In this document: piece by piece, positions 16,266-25,263 of the stretch
Numbering within the stretch: position 1 is the stretch's first letter
Layout: every line of letters starts with the position of its first letter
DNA from: Gimesia sp.
GTDB lineage: Bacteria > Planctomycetota > Planctomycetia > Planctomycetales > Planctomycetaceae
NCBI GenBank assembly: GCA_002706765.1
Contig: PAJV01000077.1
Span: 124,001 to 188,000, forward strand
Direction: 5' to 3'
DNA: 64,000 nucleotides
Position numbers and translations under genes: made by a program
Notes under the pieces: generated by a model
Told to the model about the DNA's origin: nothing
The model's input: the letters and a program-made list of their open reading frames with translations, nothing else
The model's database searches: none

Positions 16266-16754
16266 TTAACCTGCAATTTCCCTGATTGCGGCGGACTTTC
16301 TGGCTTTCACCAGCAGTCGGCTTAACGTTTTAAGTTCTGTCCTGGTCAAGTGGCCGATTAACCGCTGATGCAGTTCCCGTCCCGGTTCATCAATCTCTTT
16401 TAATAAAGAGTCCGCTTTCTCTGTCAATGCGACATACACAACACGCCGGTCGGCAGTACACCGTTCCCGGGTCACCAGCCCCCGTTTCTCCAGTCGGTCA
16501 ATCAGACCGGTAATCGCGGGGACGACCTGAATCATTCGGCTGGCAATCTCCAGGCTGGGCAGTGGCTGGCCTTCCCCACGCAGAATTCGTAATACATTAT
16601 ACTGAGAACTGGTCAGACCATATTTGCGAAACAACTTGCCGAGACGGTTCTGATACTGATCGCTGGTACGCAATACGTTCAAAACCGCCTCGACCTCAGG
16701 GGACTCGAAGGCCTGCTTCTTTTTCAGTTCCTGTTGCAGTTGTTTGTATGTCAT
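16266..16754 (-). CDS. MarR family transcriptional regulator
   Basis: A 162-residue winged-helix regulator with the MarR core YGLTSSQYNVLRILRGEG, the recognition region MIQVVPAITGLIDRLEKRGLV and the wing RERCTADRRVVYVALTEKA. No cysteine lies in the dimer region where OhrR-type sensors have one, so sensing may be by ligand binding. It heads a minus-strand operon with pirin, DoxX and FMN reductase, and similar palindromes lie before it and before pirin, suggesting autoregulation. Confidence 0.92.
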   Translation of the reverse strand: MTYKQLQQELKKKQAFESPEVEAVLNVLRTSDQYQNRLGKLFRKYGLTSSQYNVLRILRGEGQPLPSLEIASRMIQVVPAITGLIDRLEKRGLVTRERCTADRRVVYVALTEKADSLLKEIDEPGRELHQRLIGHLTRTELKTLSRLLVKARKSAAIREIAG

Positions 16755-16773
16755 GATTTATTCCTTACATATA

Positions 16774-16791
16774 TACTTTATATATAAACTA
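16774..16791. promoter_or_regulatory. Degenerate MarR-type operator upstream of marR
   Basis: TACTTTATATATAAACTA is one base pair short of a perfect 18-base palindrome and resembles the central 18 bases of the operator at 16232-16251. It lies 20 to 37 bases ahead of the marR start, consistent with autorepression. Confidence 0.55.
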
Positions 16792-16927
16792 TCGTCACGT
16801 CAATATAGATTCTGGACTTTTTCTGAAAAGTTCGGGGATTACAACTGCCCTGGGGATTCCGAGGGAACCGTTTACATTTAGATCGTGTCATTTCTGGAAC
16901 ACAACTCTCCACAAGGATCTCAATTGG

Positions 16928-17449
16928 ATGCACAAAAAGCCCTGGTACGATCTGAAGGAACTTAAATATCTGAATTCAGATTTGAGTCACAGAATCGGCA
17001 GTAATCCCCCCTTTCACGGCAGTTTTTCAGAACGGAACCGATTCAACATCCCAGGTCCTTTTTATGGCGCCGAAACAGACTCCTGTTTAACTGGCCCGGC
17101 TGAGGCACCTCAAAATATCATGGTCGATGAAAAGGGACAGGAATTTGTTTATCGTCAACCTGCCAGCCTCGCAGAATTGGAGTGTGTACTGAGAGCGACC
17201 GAGGTTGACCCTTTTGAAGGATATGGCGCCAATGGCGACCAGCATTGGACGCTCCCCCTGGTACGCGACTGGTGGAACACACGTCATGACCTGCTGGCCG
17301 AAATGGATTCCTTACGCAAATGGAATGATAACGTAGATGAATGGCATAGATATCTACACGGCCCGGCAATTGACTATCTCAGACAGTACGTTTTTTTTAT
17401 TGAAGAAGGCAAACTGCCTCAAGTATGGGATTCATTGCCCATGTTGTAA
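16928..17449 (+). CDS. Conserved protein of unknown function with PGPFYGAETDSC motif
   Basis: A 173-residue soluble protein. I do not recognise a named family, but segments GPFYGAETDSCLTGP, FVYRQPASLAELECVLRAT and GYGANGDQHWTLPLVRDWW look strongly conserved and resemble unnamed proteins I associate with actinobacteria and planctomycetes. It has no signal peptide and no membrane helix, and is Trp- and Tyr-rich in the second half. The start at 16928 has AAGGA about 10 bases upstream. It stands alone between the MarR operon and the next gene. Confidence 0.7.
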   Translation: MHKKPWYDLKELKYLNSDLSHRIGSNPPFHGSFSERNRFNIPGPFYGAETDSCLTGPAEAPQNIMVDEKGQEFVYRQPASLAELECVLRATEVDPFEGYGANGDQHWTLPLVRDWWNTRHDLLAEMDSLRKWNDNVDEWHRYLHGPAIDYLRQYVFFIEEGKLPQVWDSLPML

Positions 17450-17697
17450 TATTTGAATACATACCGATTTTCGAATTTGCTTGTGAGTCCGAGAAGCGCA
17501 TCCTAAAATGAAATATCTTCTCATCTCAATACATTTACTCGAAAGACGCTCTTGATTCATTTTCCTACTCTCAGAATAACAGGCATCGCGAAACCATTTT
17601 TGCTCAGTCGTCTGTTCGTAATCTGTCTCGGCATTGGGGTCATTCTGATACAAACAGGTCATTCAGATTGTCTGGTTATCAGGCTGTTGTCGATATT

Positions 17698-18924
17698 ATG
17701 AAACAAATTTCCCTGTTCACCGCCGCTCTCCTGCTGGTTCTGCCAGCAACTTCAGCAGAAGCCTGTATGAACTGCGTGAACAGTGTCACTGATGCCCAGA
17801 CGCCGTTTCTGAACGCTCTGACCGGCGTTTTTTTCGGCTGGCTGTGCCTCCTGCTGATATTCAATCGGCCGCTCGCTAAAGGAACCAGACGCTTTCTCTA
17901 TTTTGGAGTACCAGTGTTCGTGCTGGGGTTTCTGCTGATCATTCCCCTGGGGGTTGGCCTGGTTGTCCTGTTCTGCTGGATCATTTATCTGTTGTACCGG
18001 ATCCTGCAGGTTCTCATCAGGAAAGAAGCCACGATCCGGCAGAACCTGGTTCCGTTCGGCCTCAATACGGTGGCGCTGACACTATCAATGGTCCTGATTT
18101 TTGTCACAACAACCCAGGCGAATTCAACTCCCGGACTGATCCAATCACTGGGGCATGTTTCACCGTTCTACCCGGGAACCGTTCACAATCTGATGTCACG
18201 ACTGATTCAGCGCGGACCGGGCGTCGTCGCTCCCTTAAGTGAGTCTCTGGAACAAAACCTGGAGAGCAAACAGGTCAATCCGCTCCTGGCGACGCGCATT
18301 GCCTACTGTCTGTCACAGATCGGCGATCCCCGGGCAGAAGCCGTTTTGAAACAGGTGGTTGAAGAACATATCAATCTGAACGACAATGAAAACACGAAAT
18401 GGGAAGCCGCCGTCTGCTCTCTGTACGCCGAATGTGCCGGATCGCGGGCGGCACCGGTATTGCAGAAACTCCTGAATGATTCTGAAGAGCAGCCGACTGC
18501 CCCCCTGTCATTCATCCCCCTCTGTGCGCTGGTTCGAACCGGAGACTTAACTGCCGTGCACACGGTTCTCAATCAGGTCGAGGTATTGCAGCACCAGTTG
18601 GAAGACCCCTTTACGAACCGCGGTTCAGCAGCGATGATCAGGCTCACACTGCAGGCACTGGCGGAAGGTCAAAACCGGGACGATCTGAAAGCAAGTCCCA
18701 TCTATCACCGCATGCTGCTGGGGTTGCGGCCCGATCACCACACCCAGACCGGCATCGTCTGGAATCAACAGTGGAACGGGGAACTCGACATACCCGCACT
18801 GAAAGATCACTGGTCGCAAATTCTCAATCAGCAATGGGTGATCGAACAACAGGCCGCCCAGGGGAATCCGCTGAATATCATTGCAGAGGACGATCTCCCT
18901 CTCGAAGCCAGGAAGCCGGATTAA
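17698..18924 (+). CDS. Membrane protein with HEAT-like repeat tail, unknown function
   Basis: A 408-residue protein not assigned to a family. A cleavable signal sequence (MKQISLFTAALLLVLPATSAEA) is followed by ACMNCVNSV, a possible metal or disulfide Cys pair, then about four hydrophobic segments to about residue 150. The C-terminal 250 residues look helical and HEAT-like (ATRIAYCLSQIGDPRAEAVLKQVVEEH). The ATG at 17698 is preferred over an upstream frame because it starts the signal peptide. Its stop overlaps the 3' end of the convergent RND pump gene by four bases. Confidence 0.65.
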   Translation: MKQISLFTAALLLVLPATSAEACMNCVNSVTDAQTPFLNALTGVFFGWLCLLLIFNRPLAKGTRRFLYFGVPVFVLGFLLIIPLGVGLVVLFCWIIYLLYRILQVLIRKEATIRQNLVPFGLNTVALTLSMVLIFVTTTQANSTPGLIQSLGHVSPFYPGTVHNLMSRLIQRGPGVVAPLSESLEQNLESKQVNPLLATRIAYCLSQIGDPRAEAVLKQVVEEHINLNDNENTKWEAAVCSLYAECAGSRAAPVLQKLLNDSEEQPTAPLSFIPLCALVRTGDLTAVHTVLNQVEVLQHQLEDPFTNRGSAAMIRLTLQALAEGQNRDDLKASPIYHRMLLGLRPDHHTQTGIVWNQQWNGELDIPALKDHWSQILNQQWVIEQQAAQGNPLNIIAEDDLPLEARKPD

Positions 18925-21900
18925 TTTGCCACTGACCTGGTCTCGCCTTCCTCTTCTGTTCCGGCCCAGTGAGGATCATTCAGACCGAGGTTCATTTTGA
19001 ACTCCTTGTAGGCAGCAAAAATCACCGGAACAACAAACAGTGTCAGCAAGGCCACCGACATCCCGCCGATCACAGGCCAGGCCATCGCTTTGGCGACGTC
19101 AGAACCCCGTCCGGTCGAAAAGATCACCGGCAGCAGCGCAATGATCGTCGTAAAAGTCGTCATCAGGCAGGGACGGATGCGTTTGAGCCCCGCTTCCACT
19201 ACCGCATTGCGAATATCAGTGGTATTCGTCAACCGCTTGCGTTTGAAAATCTGATCCAGGTAGGTGGCCATCACCACGCCATCATCAACGGCAATCCCAA
19301 ACAGTGCAATGAATCCAACCCAGACAGCGGTATTGATCTGAATGTCATTGACTGCCAGCAGAATCATGCCCCCGGCAAAGGCAACCGGAATCCCGGAGAA
19401 AACCGCCAGTGCGATCGGAAAATTACGGAACTGCAGGTAGATAATAAACAGGTTGGTCAAAATCACCAGGGGCACCACCCACATCAGGCGGTTGTTCGCT
19501 TCCACCTGGTTCTGAAAGGAGCCCACTGCCTGCAGCGCATAACCCGCGGGGAGATCCAGTGCCCCCTCTGACTGGGCAGTCCGCAGACTCTGTTCGACGG
19601 CAGCCACCGTTTCCAGCGCGCCCTCCTGCCCCGATGAGGAAAACGAAACGTGCGCCACCAGGCGGGCATCTTCACTGTTGATCACACCGGGGCCCCAGGT
19701 CGTTTTCATTTCTGCCAGCAGCGAAAGAGGAATGATCTCGTCCGAATGTGTGACGACGGGCAGGCGGCTCAATTCATCAATCTGCTCACGCAGGTTTCGC
19801 TCATAGCGTACTCGAATCGGATAACGTTCGCGTCCTTCAACCGTGCGGGTAACATTCGATCCTCCCAGGGCTGTCTCGATGATCTCGTTGACCATCGCAG
19901 TCGACATCCCATACCGGGCCGCCGTTTCGCGGCTCACATCAAATTCGACATAGGGTTTTCCCAGCACGATATCCGGGTTTACCGTGGAGCCATTTACCTG
20001 GGGAATCTGTTTCAGGTGATCGGCAACGGCAATCGAAGCTTTCGCGAGCCCGTCCAGGCTGTCGCCGTAAATGCGAATGGCCATCGGCGCTTTGATACCG
20101 CTTTGCAGCATAATCACCCGTCCTTCGATCGGCTGTAAGGGAGAAGCTGGCGTAACACCAGGGAGAGTGGCGACGGCATTGATCTGTTCCCAGATCTCTT
20201 TTGAAGTCATTCCTTCCCGCCACTGCTCGACTGGTTTCAGCATCACGTAGGTTTCAATCATCGCAGCCGGCGCCGGATCGAGAGCCGAATCGATACGGCC
20301 GATTTTCCCGAGTACGTTTTCCACTTCAGGAATCTCTTTGATCAACGCATCCTGTGTCTGCAGTACTTCCATCGCCTGGGAGAAGCTGGCAGCAGGGTAC
20401 AGGGTCGGCATATAGAACCAGCTTCCTTCATCCAGGGCAATCCAGTCGTTGGATGCCAGTCCTGGAAACAGGTGTTTGGTTTCAACCCAGCCGGGCACTT
20501 CATCGGCATCGACGCCCAGGAAGCCGGCAACCTTTTCAAACGGCTTCAGCACCATGGGCATACCGACCCAGGCCCCCATCCCCATTAAAACGACGAGAGT
20601 GGGAAACGAGAAAAAAAGCAGCTTATGCTGCATGAAGAAGCGCAGCGTGGGTTCATAGAGAAAATGAATCAGCTTCCCGATCGGATTTTCATCCACGGGC
20701 CGCAACCGTTCGCTCAATAACCAGTAGCTGCCGATCCCCGCAGCGAAGACTGCTACCAGAATTAATACCGTGGAATTGAGGGAGGTCAGACTGACTAGCG
20801 TCCCCCTCGCAGACCAGACCAGCATGCCACAAACCAGCGCAAACACAACCGAAATCAGGGCCCGTTGACGGTGAGTCCGTTGCTGGGATACCAGAAACAG
20901 ACGGCTTAACAGCGGAACCAGTGTGATCGCCACGATCAGGGCCGCGGTAATGGAAAATGTTTTCGTCCATGCCAGGGGAGCGAAAAGTTTATAATCTCGC
21001 CCCGTCAGCATGAATACCGGAAAAAAACTGACGATGGTCGTCATCACGGCTGTCACCACGGCAGGAGCCACTTCCGCCGCTGCTGTATTAATCACAGTCA
21101 ACCGCGCTGCCTTCCCTCCCGGTTTCCCTTTCGCTTCCCACTCCGCCAGTTGATCGTAGATCGATTCTGAAACGATAATCCCCATATCGACCATGGTCCC
21201 GATGGCAATCGCGATGCCGGCCAGTGACATGATATTCGCATCAATGCCGAACACATTCATGGCAATGAACGCCATCAGAACCGCGATCGGTAATGTGATT
21301 GCCACCACGAGCGAAGCACGCAGATGCAAGAGAAACAGCAAAATGACAACCGCCGTAATGATGACTTGCTGAGTGAGTGCCGTGCTCAGCGTGCCGATGG
21401 TCTCATTGATTAACCCCGTACGATCATAGATCAGATCAAATTGAACGCCTTTCAGGCTGGGCTCGATCTGCGACATTTTTGCCTTGATCCGGTCAATCAC
21501 CTGGCGGGGATTCTCACCAAACCGCATCACAACCACTCCCCCCACGGCTTCGGCACCATTGAGATCGATAGCGCCGCGGCGAAACTCCGGACCGAGCTGC
21601 ACACGCCCCAGATCGCGGATTCGAATCGGCACTCCCTCTCGGGAACGAACCACGGTCTGTTCAATATCGCTGATGGCCTTACCGGTATCCTGATCGGCGC
21701 CGATGAAGCCACGACCGCGTATGATATATTCCATGCCCCCTGATTCCACGGTTTTGGCACCGACATCAATATTTGATTTTCGTACGGCATCAATGACCTG
21801 GTCGAGGGGAATATCATGAAAGCGGAGTTTGTCCGGGTCGATTTCAATCTGATACTGTCTGACGTAGCCGCCCACGCTGGCCACTTCACTCACGCCGGGC

Positions 21901-22409
21901 ACTGCCTGCAGTTCATATTTCACCACGAAATCCTGCAGGCTCCGCAAGTCGGCCAGGTTCATCTCGGGGGGAGGCTTCAACACGTAATAGAGCACCTGCC
22001 CTAACCCGGTGGCATCCGGTCCTAAAGTGGGTACGACCCCTTCCGGCAGGAGGGCAGCCGCGGTTCCCAGTTGTTCGGCAACGCGGGAACGGGCCCAGTA
22101 GAAATCGGTACTGTCTTTAAAAGTCACCTGCACAAAACTGTAACCGAACAGACTTTTCCCGCGGACCGATTCCGCATCGGGAACGGCCAGCATTGAAACC
22201 GACAGGGGATAGGTCACCTGGTCTTCAACATCTTTGGGAGAACGTCCCGGCCAGGCTGTGAAGACGATCACCTGGTTCTCACCAATGTTGGGAATCGCAT
22301 CGATGGGAACTTCGCGCACACTGATCCACCCGAACCCGATCAGCAGCGCAGTCGCGCAAAGCATGAGCAGTGGTTCGCGGATGCTGAAAGATATCAAGGC
22401 GCGTAACAT
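18921..22409 (-). CDS. cusA: Heavy-metal efflux RND pump (CusA/CzcA family)
   Basis: A 1162-residue inner-membrane RND transporter of the heavy-metal efflux class. It has the expected architecture: TM1, a large periplasmic porter domain, a TM cluster with MVDMGIIVSES in TM4, a second porter domain and a final TM cluster with GIAVDDGVVMATYLDQ. Sequence such as VPDAIPNIGENQV-like EVPIDAIPNIGE and ARSRVAEQLG agrees with the class. It drives metal ions out through the adaptor and outer-membrane factor encoded upstream. The two-CPICGM adaptor suggests copper or silver, but the pump sequence alone does not fix the metal. The adaptor stop is three bases upstream of its start. Confidence 0.93.
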   Translation of the reverse strand: MLRALISFSIREPLLMLCATALLIGFGWISVREVPIDAIPNIGENQVIVFTAWPGRSPKDVEDQVTYPLSVSMLAVPDAESVRGKSLFGYSFVQVTFKDSTDFYWARSRVAEQLGTAAALLPEGVVPTLGPDATGLGQVLYYVLKPPPEMNLADLRSLQDFVVKYELQAVPGVSEVASVGGYVRQYQIEIDPDKLRFHDIPLDQVIDAVRKSNIDVGAKTVESGGMEYIIRGRGFIGADQDTGKAISDIEQTVVRSREGVPIRIRDLGRVQLGPEFRRGAIDLNGAEAVGGVVVMRFGENPRQVIDRIKAKMSQIEPSLKGVQFDLIYDRTGLINETIGTLSTALTQQVIITAVVILLFLLHLRASLVVAITLPIAVLMAFIAMNVFGIDANIMSLAGIAIAIGTMVDMGIIVSESIYDQLAEWEAKGKPGGKAARLTVINTAAAEVAPAVVTAVMTTIVSFFPVFMLTGRDYKLFAPLAWTKTFSITAALIVAITLVPLLSRLFLVSQQRTHRQRALISVVFALVCGMLVWSARGTLVSLTSLNSTVLILVAVFAAGIGSYWLLSERLRPVDENPIGKLIHFLYEPTLRFFMQHKLLFFSFPTLVVLMGMGAWVGMPMVLKPFEKVAGFLGVDADEVPGWVETKHLFPGLASNDWIALDEGSWFYMPTLYPAASFSQAMEVLQTQDALIKEIPEVENVLGKIGRIDSALDPAPAAMIETYVMLKPVEQWREGMTSKEIWEQINAVATLPGVTPASPLQPIEGRVIMLQSGIKAPMAIRIYGDSLDGLAKASIAVADHLKQIPQVNGSTVNPDIVLGKPYVEFDVSRETAARYGMSTAMVNEIIETALGGSNVTRTVEGRERYPIRVRYERNLREQIDELSRLPVVTHSDEIIPLSLLAEMKTTWGPGVINSEDARLVAHVSFSSSGQEGALETVAAVEQSLRTAQSEGALDLPAGYALQAVGSFQNQVEANNRLMWVVPLVILTNLFIIYLQFRNFPIALAVFSGIPVAFAGGMILLAVNDIQINTAVWVGFIALFGIAVDDGVVMATYLDQIFKRKRLTNTTDIRNAVVEAGLKRIRPCLMTTFTTIIALLPVIFSTGRGSDVAKAMAWPVIGGMSVALLTLFVVPVIFAAYKEFKMNLGLNDPHWAGTEEEGETRSVAN

Positions 22410-22412
22410 GCT

Positions 22413-24503
22413 TTATTCTCCTTGGGGCCTTGATAAGGTTTTGCTTTTCGTGCTCTCCGATTTCTGATCGGCTTTGGTACTGTTGGATGCCAGCGGGTCA
22501 AGAGTATTGACCAGTTTTCCACAATGCAGCATTTTGCTGCCGAAATAGGGATTCAACAGTTTGTCATCCTTCTGCAGCCAGTCTCCTTCGCCCTGTGATA
22601 CCATCGGGCAGAAAAACTGATAATAAGGCTGTTCTGCACCGTCACCACGCACTTGAGAGGCCAGCTTGACCACCGCATGACTGATCAGTTTGAATTTTTT
22701 GCGGCCTTCCTCCAGTGAGAGATGATGCAGATGCCCTGCATTGGCTGCCACCTGTTCCAGTTCCTGGCGCAGGGTCTGCTCGAGTTGGGAATCCTGAGCA
22801 AGTTCTGTCGCCAGTTTATTGAGTGTCGTTGCCTGTTGTTCCGAGATTTTCTGGTCGGCAGCGAACTGCTCTTGAATCGTAAAATAGACAGAATACAGGC
22901 GCTCCAGAGTCTGGCCTGGTTGACCGGACAGTTTTTCAACAGGGAGGGAATCGAACTGCAGTGGCTCGTTTCGATAAGCGGGTTTCCGGTTGCCTGGTAC
23001 ATATTTTGTCGGGTCAATCAGACTGGGTTTCCCCGAGAGTTGCATTTGTGAATCGATCAGGAAGTTGCCGGCAGTGGCAACCTGCTCTCCCGGTTTGACG
23101 CCGTCCAGGATCACGGCACGGTCGCGTAACATCGGGCCGAGTGTCACATTCCTGAGCTCGAAACGTCCCGGTTCTGTTTCCACATACACGACACTGTGCT
23201 CCCCGGCCAGCAGCACGGCGGAACGGGGAACGGTGATGGCAGCACTCTGTTTGACGGGCTGTTCGGAATAGCCATAACGCGATGTCGGAACCAGCTTCAT
23301 GCCACAAATGGGACAGTCGCCCGGTTGATCACGGATCACCTGGGGATGCATGGGGCTGATCCATTTTCCCGCCAGTTCGGAATCATACACCTTCCCCTGG
23401 GGACCAATGGGAACGGTGATCTTTGCTTTGGCATAATCACCGGGTCTTAACTGGCCATGCTCATTACGGAACTCCACACGGACGCCGACGGTTCTGCGCG
23501 TCTGGTTGACTGTCGGGTCAATGAAGACCACTCGTCCTTTCAGGGTCTTGCCCGGCAGGGACTGCAGCTCCGCTTCGACCACCTGCCCGAAGCGGATGCG
23601 GGAAGCATCTTCCGGGTAAAGTTCCAGCATCAGCCAGACCGTTGTCAGGTTGGCAATCCGGTAGATGGGATCACCCGCTTTAATATATTTTCCTTCTTCA
23701 GCCAGCTTTTGTGTGACGGTTCCACCAAAGGGCGCATAGATGGTGAGTCTCGATTCGGCTTTCCCGCTCGTCAGCAGTTGATTGATCTGCTCGTCGGTCA
23801 TCCCCAGTTCAACCAGTTTCTGACGTGAATTTGTCACCAGTTTTTCCTGCACTTCTCGCACGGCAGCCAGTGATCCCGAGGTCATCTTTTTCAATGCATT
23901 GCCGGCTTCCAGTAATTCGATCTGGGCAGAATAAAGTTCCGGGCTGTAGACAACCGCCAGGTGATCCCCTTTATCAACTTCGACGCCGGTGTAATCAGCA
24001 AACAGTTTTTCTATTCTTCCATCAATGTAAGCGGCAATTGTTGCCTGCCGACTCTCGTCGATTTCGATCGAGCCTACTGTTTCAATGATCGAACTAACCG
24101 GCTCTGCTTTTACGGTTTCAGTCTGTATATTAGCCAGTCTGCGTTGAGTCGGTTCAATATTGATCGCCATCTGGTCAATATTGCTGCCCGACCTGGCAGC
24201 AGGAACCAGCGCCATGCCACAGATGGGACATCTTCCGGGAGCAGGCTGACGAATCTGGGGATGCATCGGGCAGGTATAAATCGACTGTTTGCCATCAGAA
24301 GACGTCGCGACGCCTGCTGGGGAACCGGCCTGAATCCAGCCGAGACGCTGGGCCACACCAGTCAGCACAATCAACAGCAGTCCCACAGCCAGAAATAATC
24401 CTGCGGGCAGCAGTTTACGCAGCCACCAGCGGCCCGATCTGGCATCAGGCGGTGAAGGCAGATTACCGGCTGGTGGCTCTGATTGATTATCCGCAGAATT
24501 CAT
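22413..24503 (-). CDS. cusB: CusB-type membrane-fusion protein with two metal-binding domains
   Basis: A 696-residue periplasmic adaptor, longer than a typical CusB. It has a membrane anchor (about 32-53), a heavy-metal-binding motif YTCPMHPQ..CPICGM (Cys78-Met97), the hairpin and barrel domains of RND adaptors (about 130-375), a second SPMHPQ..CPICGM motif (about 383-402) lying in the barrel-to-proximal linker, the membrane-proximal domain (420-490) and a C-terminal domain with FFCPM (632-634) and MLHCG (658-662) like DUF3347. The second motif lacks the first Cys. The start at 24503 has GAGG 8 bases upstream. Confidence 0.9.
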   Translation of the reverse strand: MNSADNQSEPPAGNLPSPPDARSGRWWLRKLLPAGLFLAVGLLLIVLTGVAQRLGWIQAGSPAGVATSSDGKQSIYTCPMHPQIRQPAPGRCPICGMALVPAARSGSNIDQMAINIEPTQRRLANIQTETVKAEPVSSIIETVGSIEIDESRQATIAAYIDGRIEKLFADYTGVEVDKGDHLAVVYSPELYSAQIELLEAGNALKKMTSGSLAAVREVQEKLVTNSRQKLVELGMTDEQINQLLTSGKAESRLTIYAPFGGTVTQKLAEEGKYIKAGDPIYRIANLTTVWLMLELYPEDASRIRFGQVVEAELQSLPGKTLKGRVVFIDPTVNQTRRTVGVRVEFRNEHGQLRPGDYAKAKITVPIGPQGKVYDSELAGKWISPMHPQVIRDQPGDCPICGMKLVPTSRYGYSEQPVKQSAAITVPRSAVLLAGEHSVVYVETEPGRFELRNVTLGPMLRDRAVILDGVKPGEQVATAGNFLIDSQMQLSGKPSLIDPTKYVPGNRKPAYRNEPLQFDSLPVEKLSGQPGQTLERLYSVYFTIQEQFAADQKISEQQATTLNKLATELAQDSQLEQTLRQELEQVAANAGHLHHLSLEEGRKKFKLISHAVVKLASQVRGDGAEQPYYQFFCPMVSQGEGDWLQKDDKLLNPYFGSKMLHCGKLVNTLDPLASNSTKADQKSESTKSKTLSRPQGE

Positions 24504-24738
24504 CGTTCTACCTCTGATATTATTTTGAAATGAGCAGCTGGCCAGAAACAGTTCACCAGCATTGGACCGTGCCGGAAAAAGCTGACCAGCCACTCAAACT
24601 TCGATCCACTTAAAAGATCAACACAGATAGAGACCCCGGCTGCAGACACAATCCAGACCAGGACATTTAAACCGGAAAAAGAGGCTCAACAGACAGCACG
24701 CAACTGAGTCCAGATGACATCAGGCAGCGTAATCCGTA

Positions 24739-25179
24739 TTAGATCAAAGCAACACAGTACAGAACCTGTGCATATCTTTGAGAGTGAGGAAAAGTGACAG
24801 CCACGTCACCGATTTGACAGGACGTTATTGCCGCTTGAGAAAAGCCCACGAAACAGGCAGGCTGCAGATTGAGATCATGCAACAGTATTTCCAGTGCGGT
24901 CTGCGAACGGTCAGGTAAAGCAGGCAGTTCATTCTGGCTGCAGGAACATCCGGTGGTCTGGAATTCGCATTTCCCATTCTCAGTTTGTCTGGCTTTCAGA
25001 TGGCAGCAGACACTCTGAGCGGGTTCAGCAGGCCTTGTTTGACAGCAGCTGAGCTGGGCGGGATCTGTCTCTGAATTCGTTTGACAGCAGCAGGCAGACA
25101 GGTTTGCCGTGCAGACAGTCTGAGCGCACAGCATGACTGCTGTCAACCAGATCATTAAAGCGCGACACTTCCTGAACAT
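24739..25179 (-). CDS. Cys-rich exported protein in the metal-efflux operon
   Basis: A 146-residue protein of unknown function. The N-terminus MFRKCRALMIWLTAVMLCAQTV looks like a signal peptide. Sixteen cysteines are present, including CCC (30-32), CC (45-46), CC (58-59) and CSC (78-80), with few histidines, a pattern expected for a secreted soft-metal-binding or disulfide-rich protein. It lies between the outer-membrane factor and the adaptor in a metal-efflux operon on the same strand. Metal capture is inferred from composition and place. Confidence 0.7.
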   Translation of the reverse strand: MFRKCRALMIWLTAVMLCAQTVCTANLSACCCQTNSETDPAQLSCCQTRPAEPAQSVCCHLKARQTENGKCEFQTTGCSCSQNELPALPDRSQTALEILLHDLNLQPACFVGFSQAAITSCQIGDVAVTFPHSQRYAQVLYCVALI

Positions 25180-25263
25180 GAAACGACACCTGCAGAATAG
25201 AGTAACAGACCTGCAGTTAAATATATCGCCTGAGATACTGGAAGTCCATACCGAACTTTTCCA

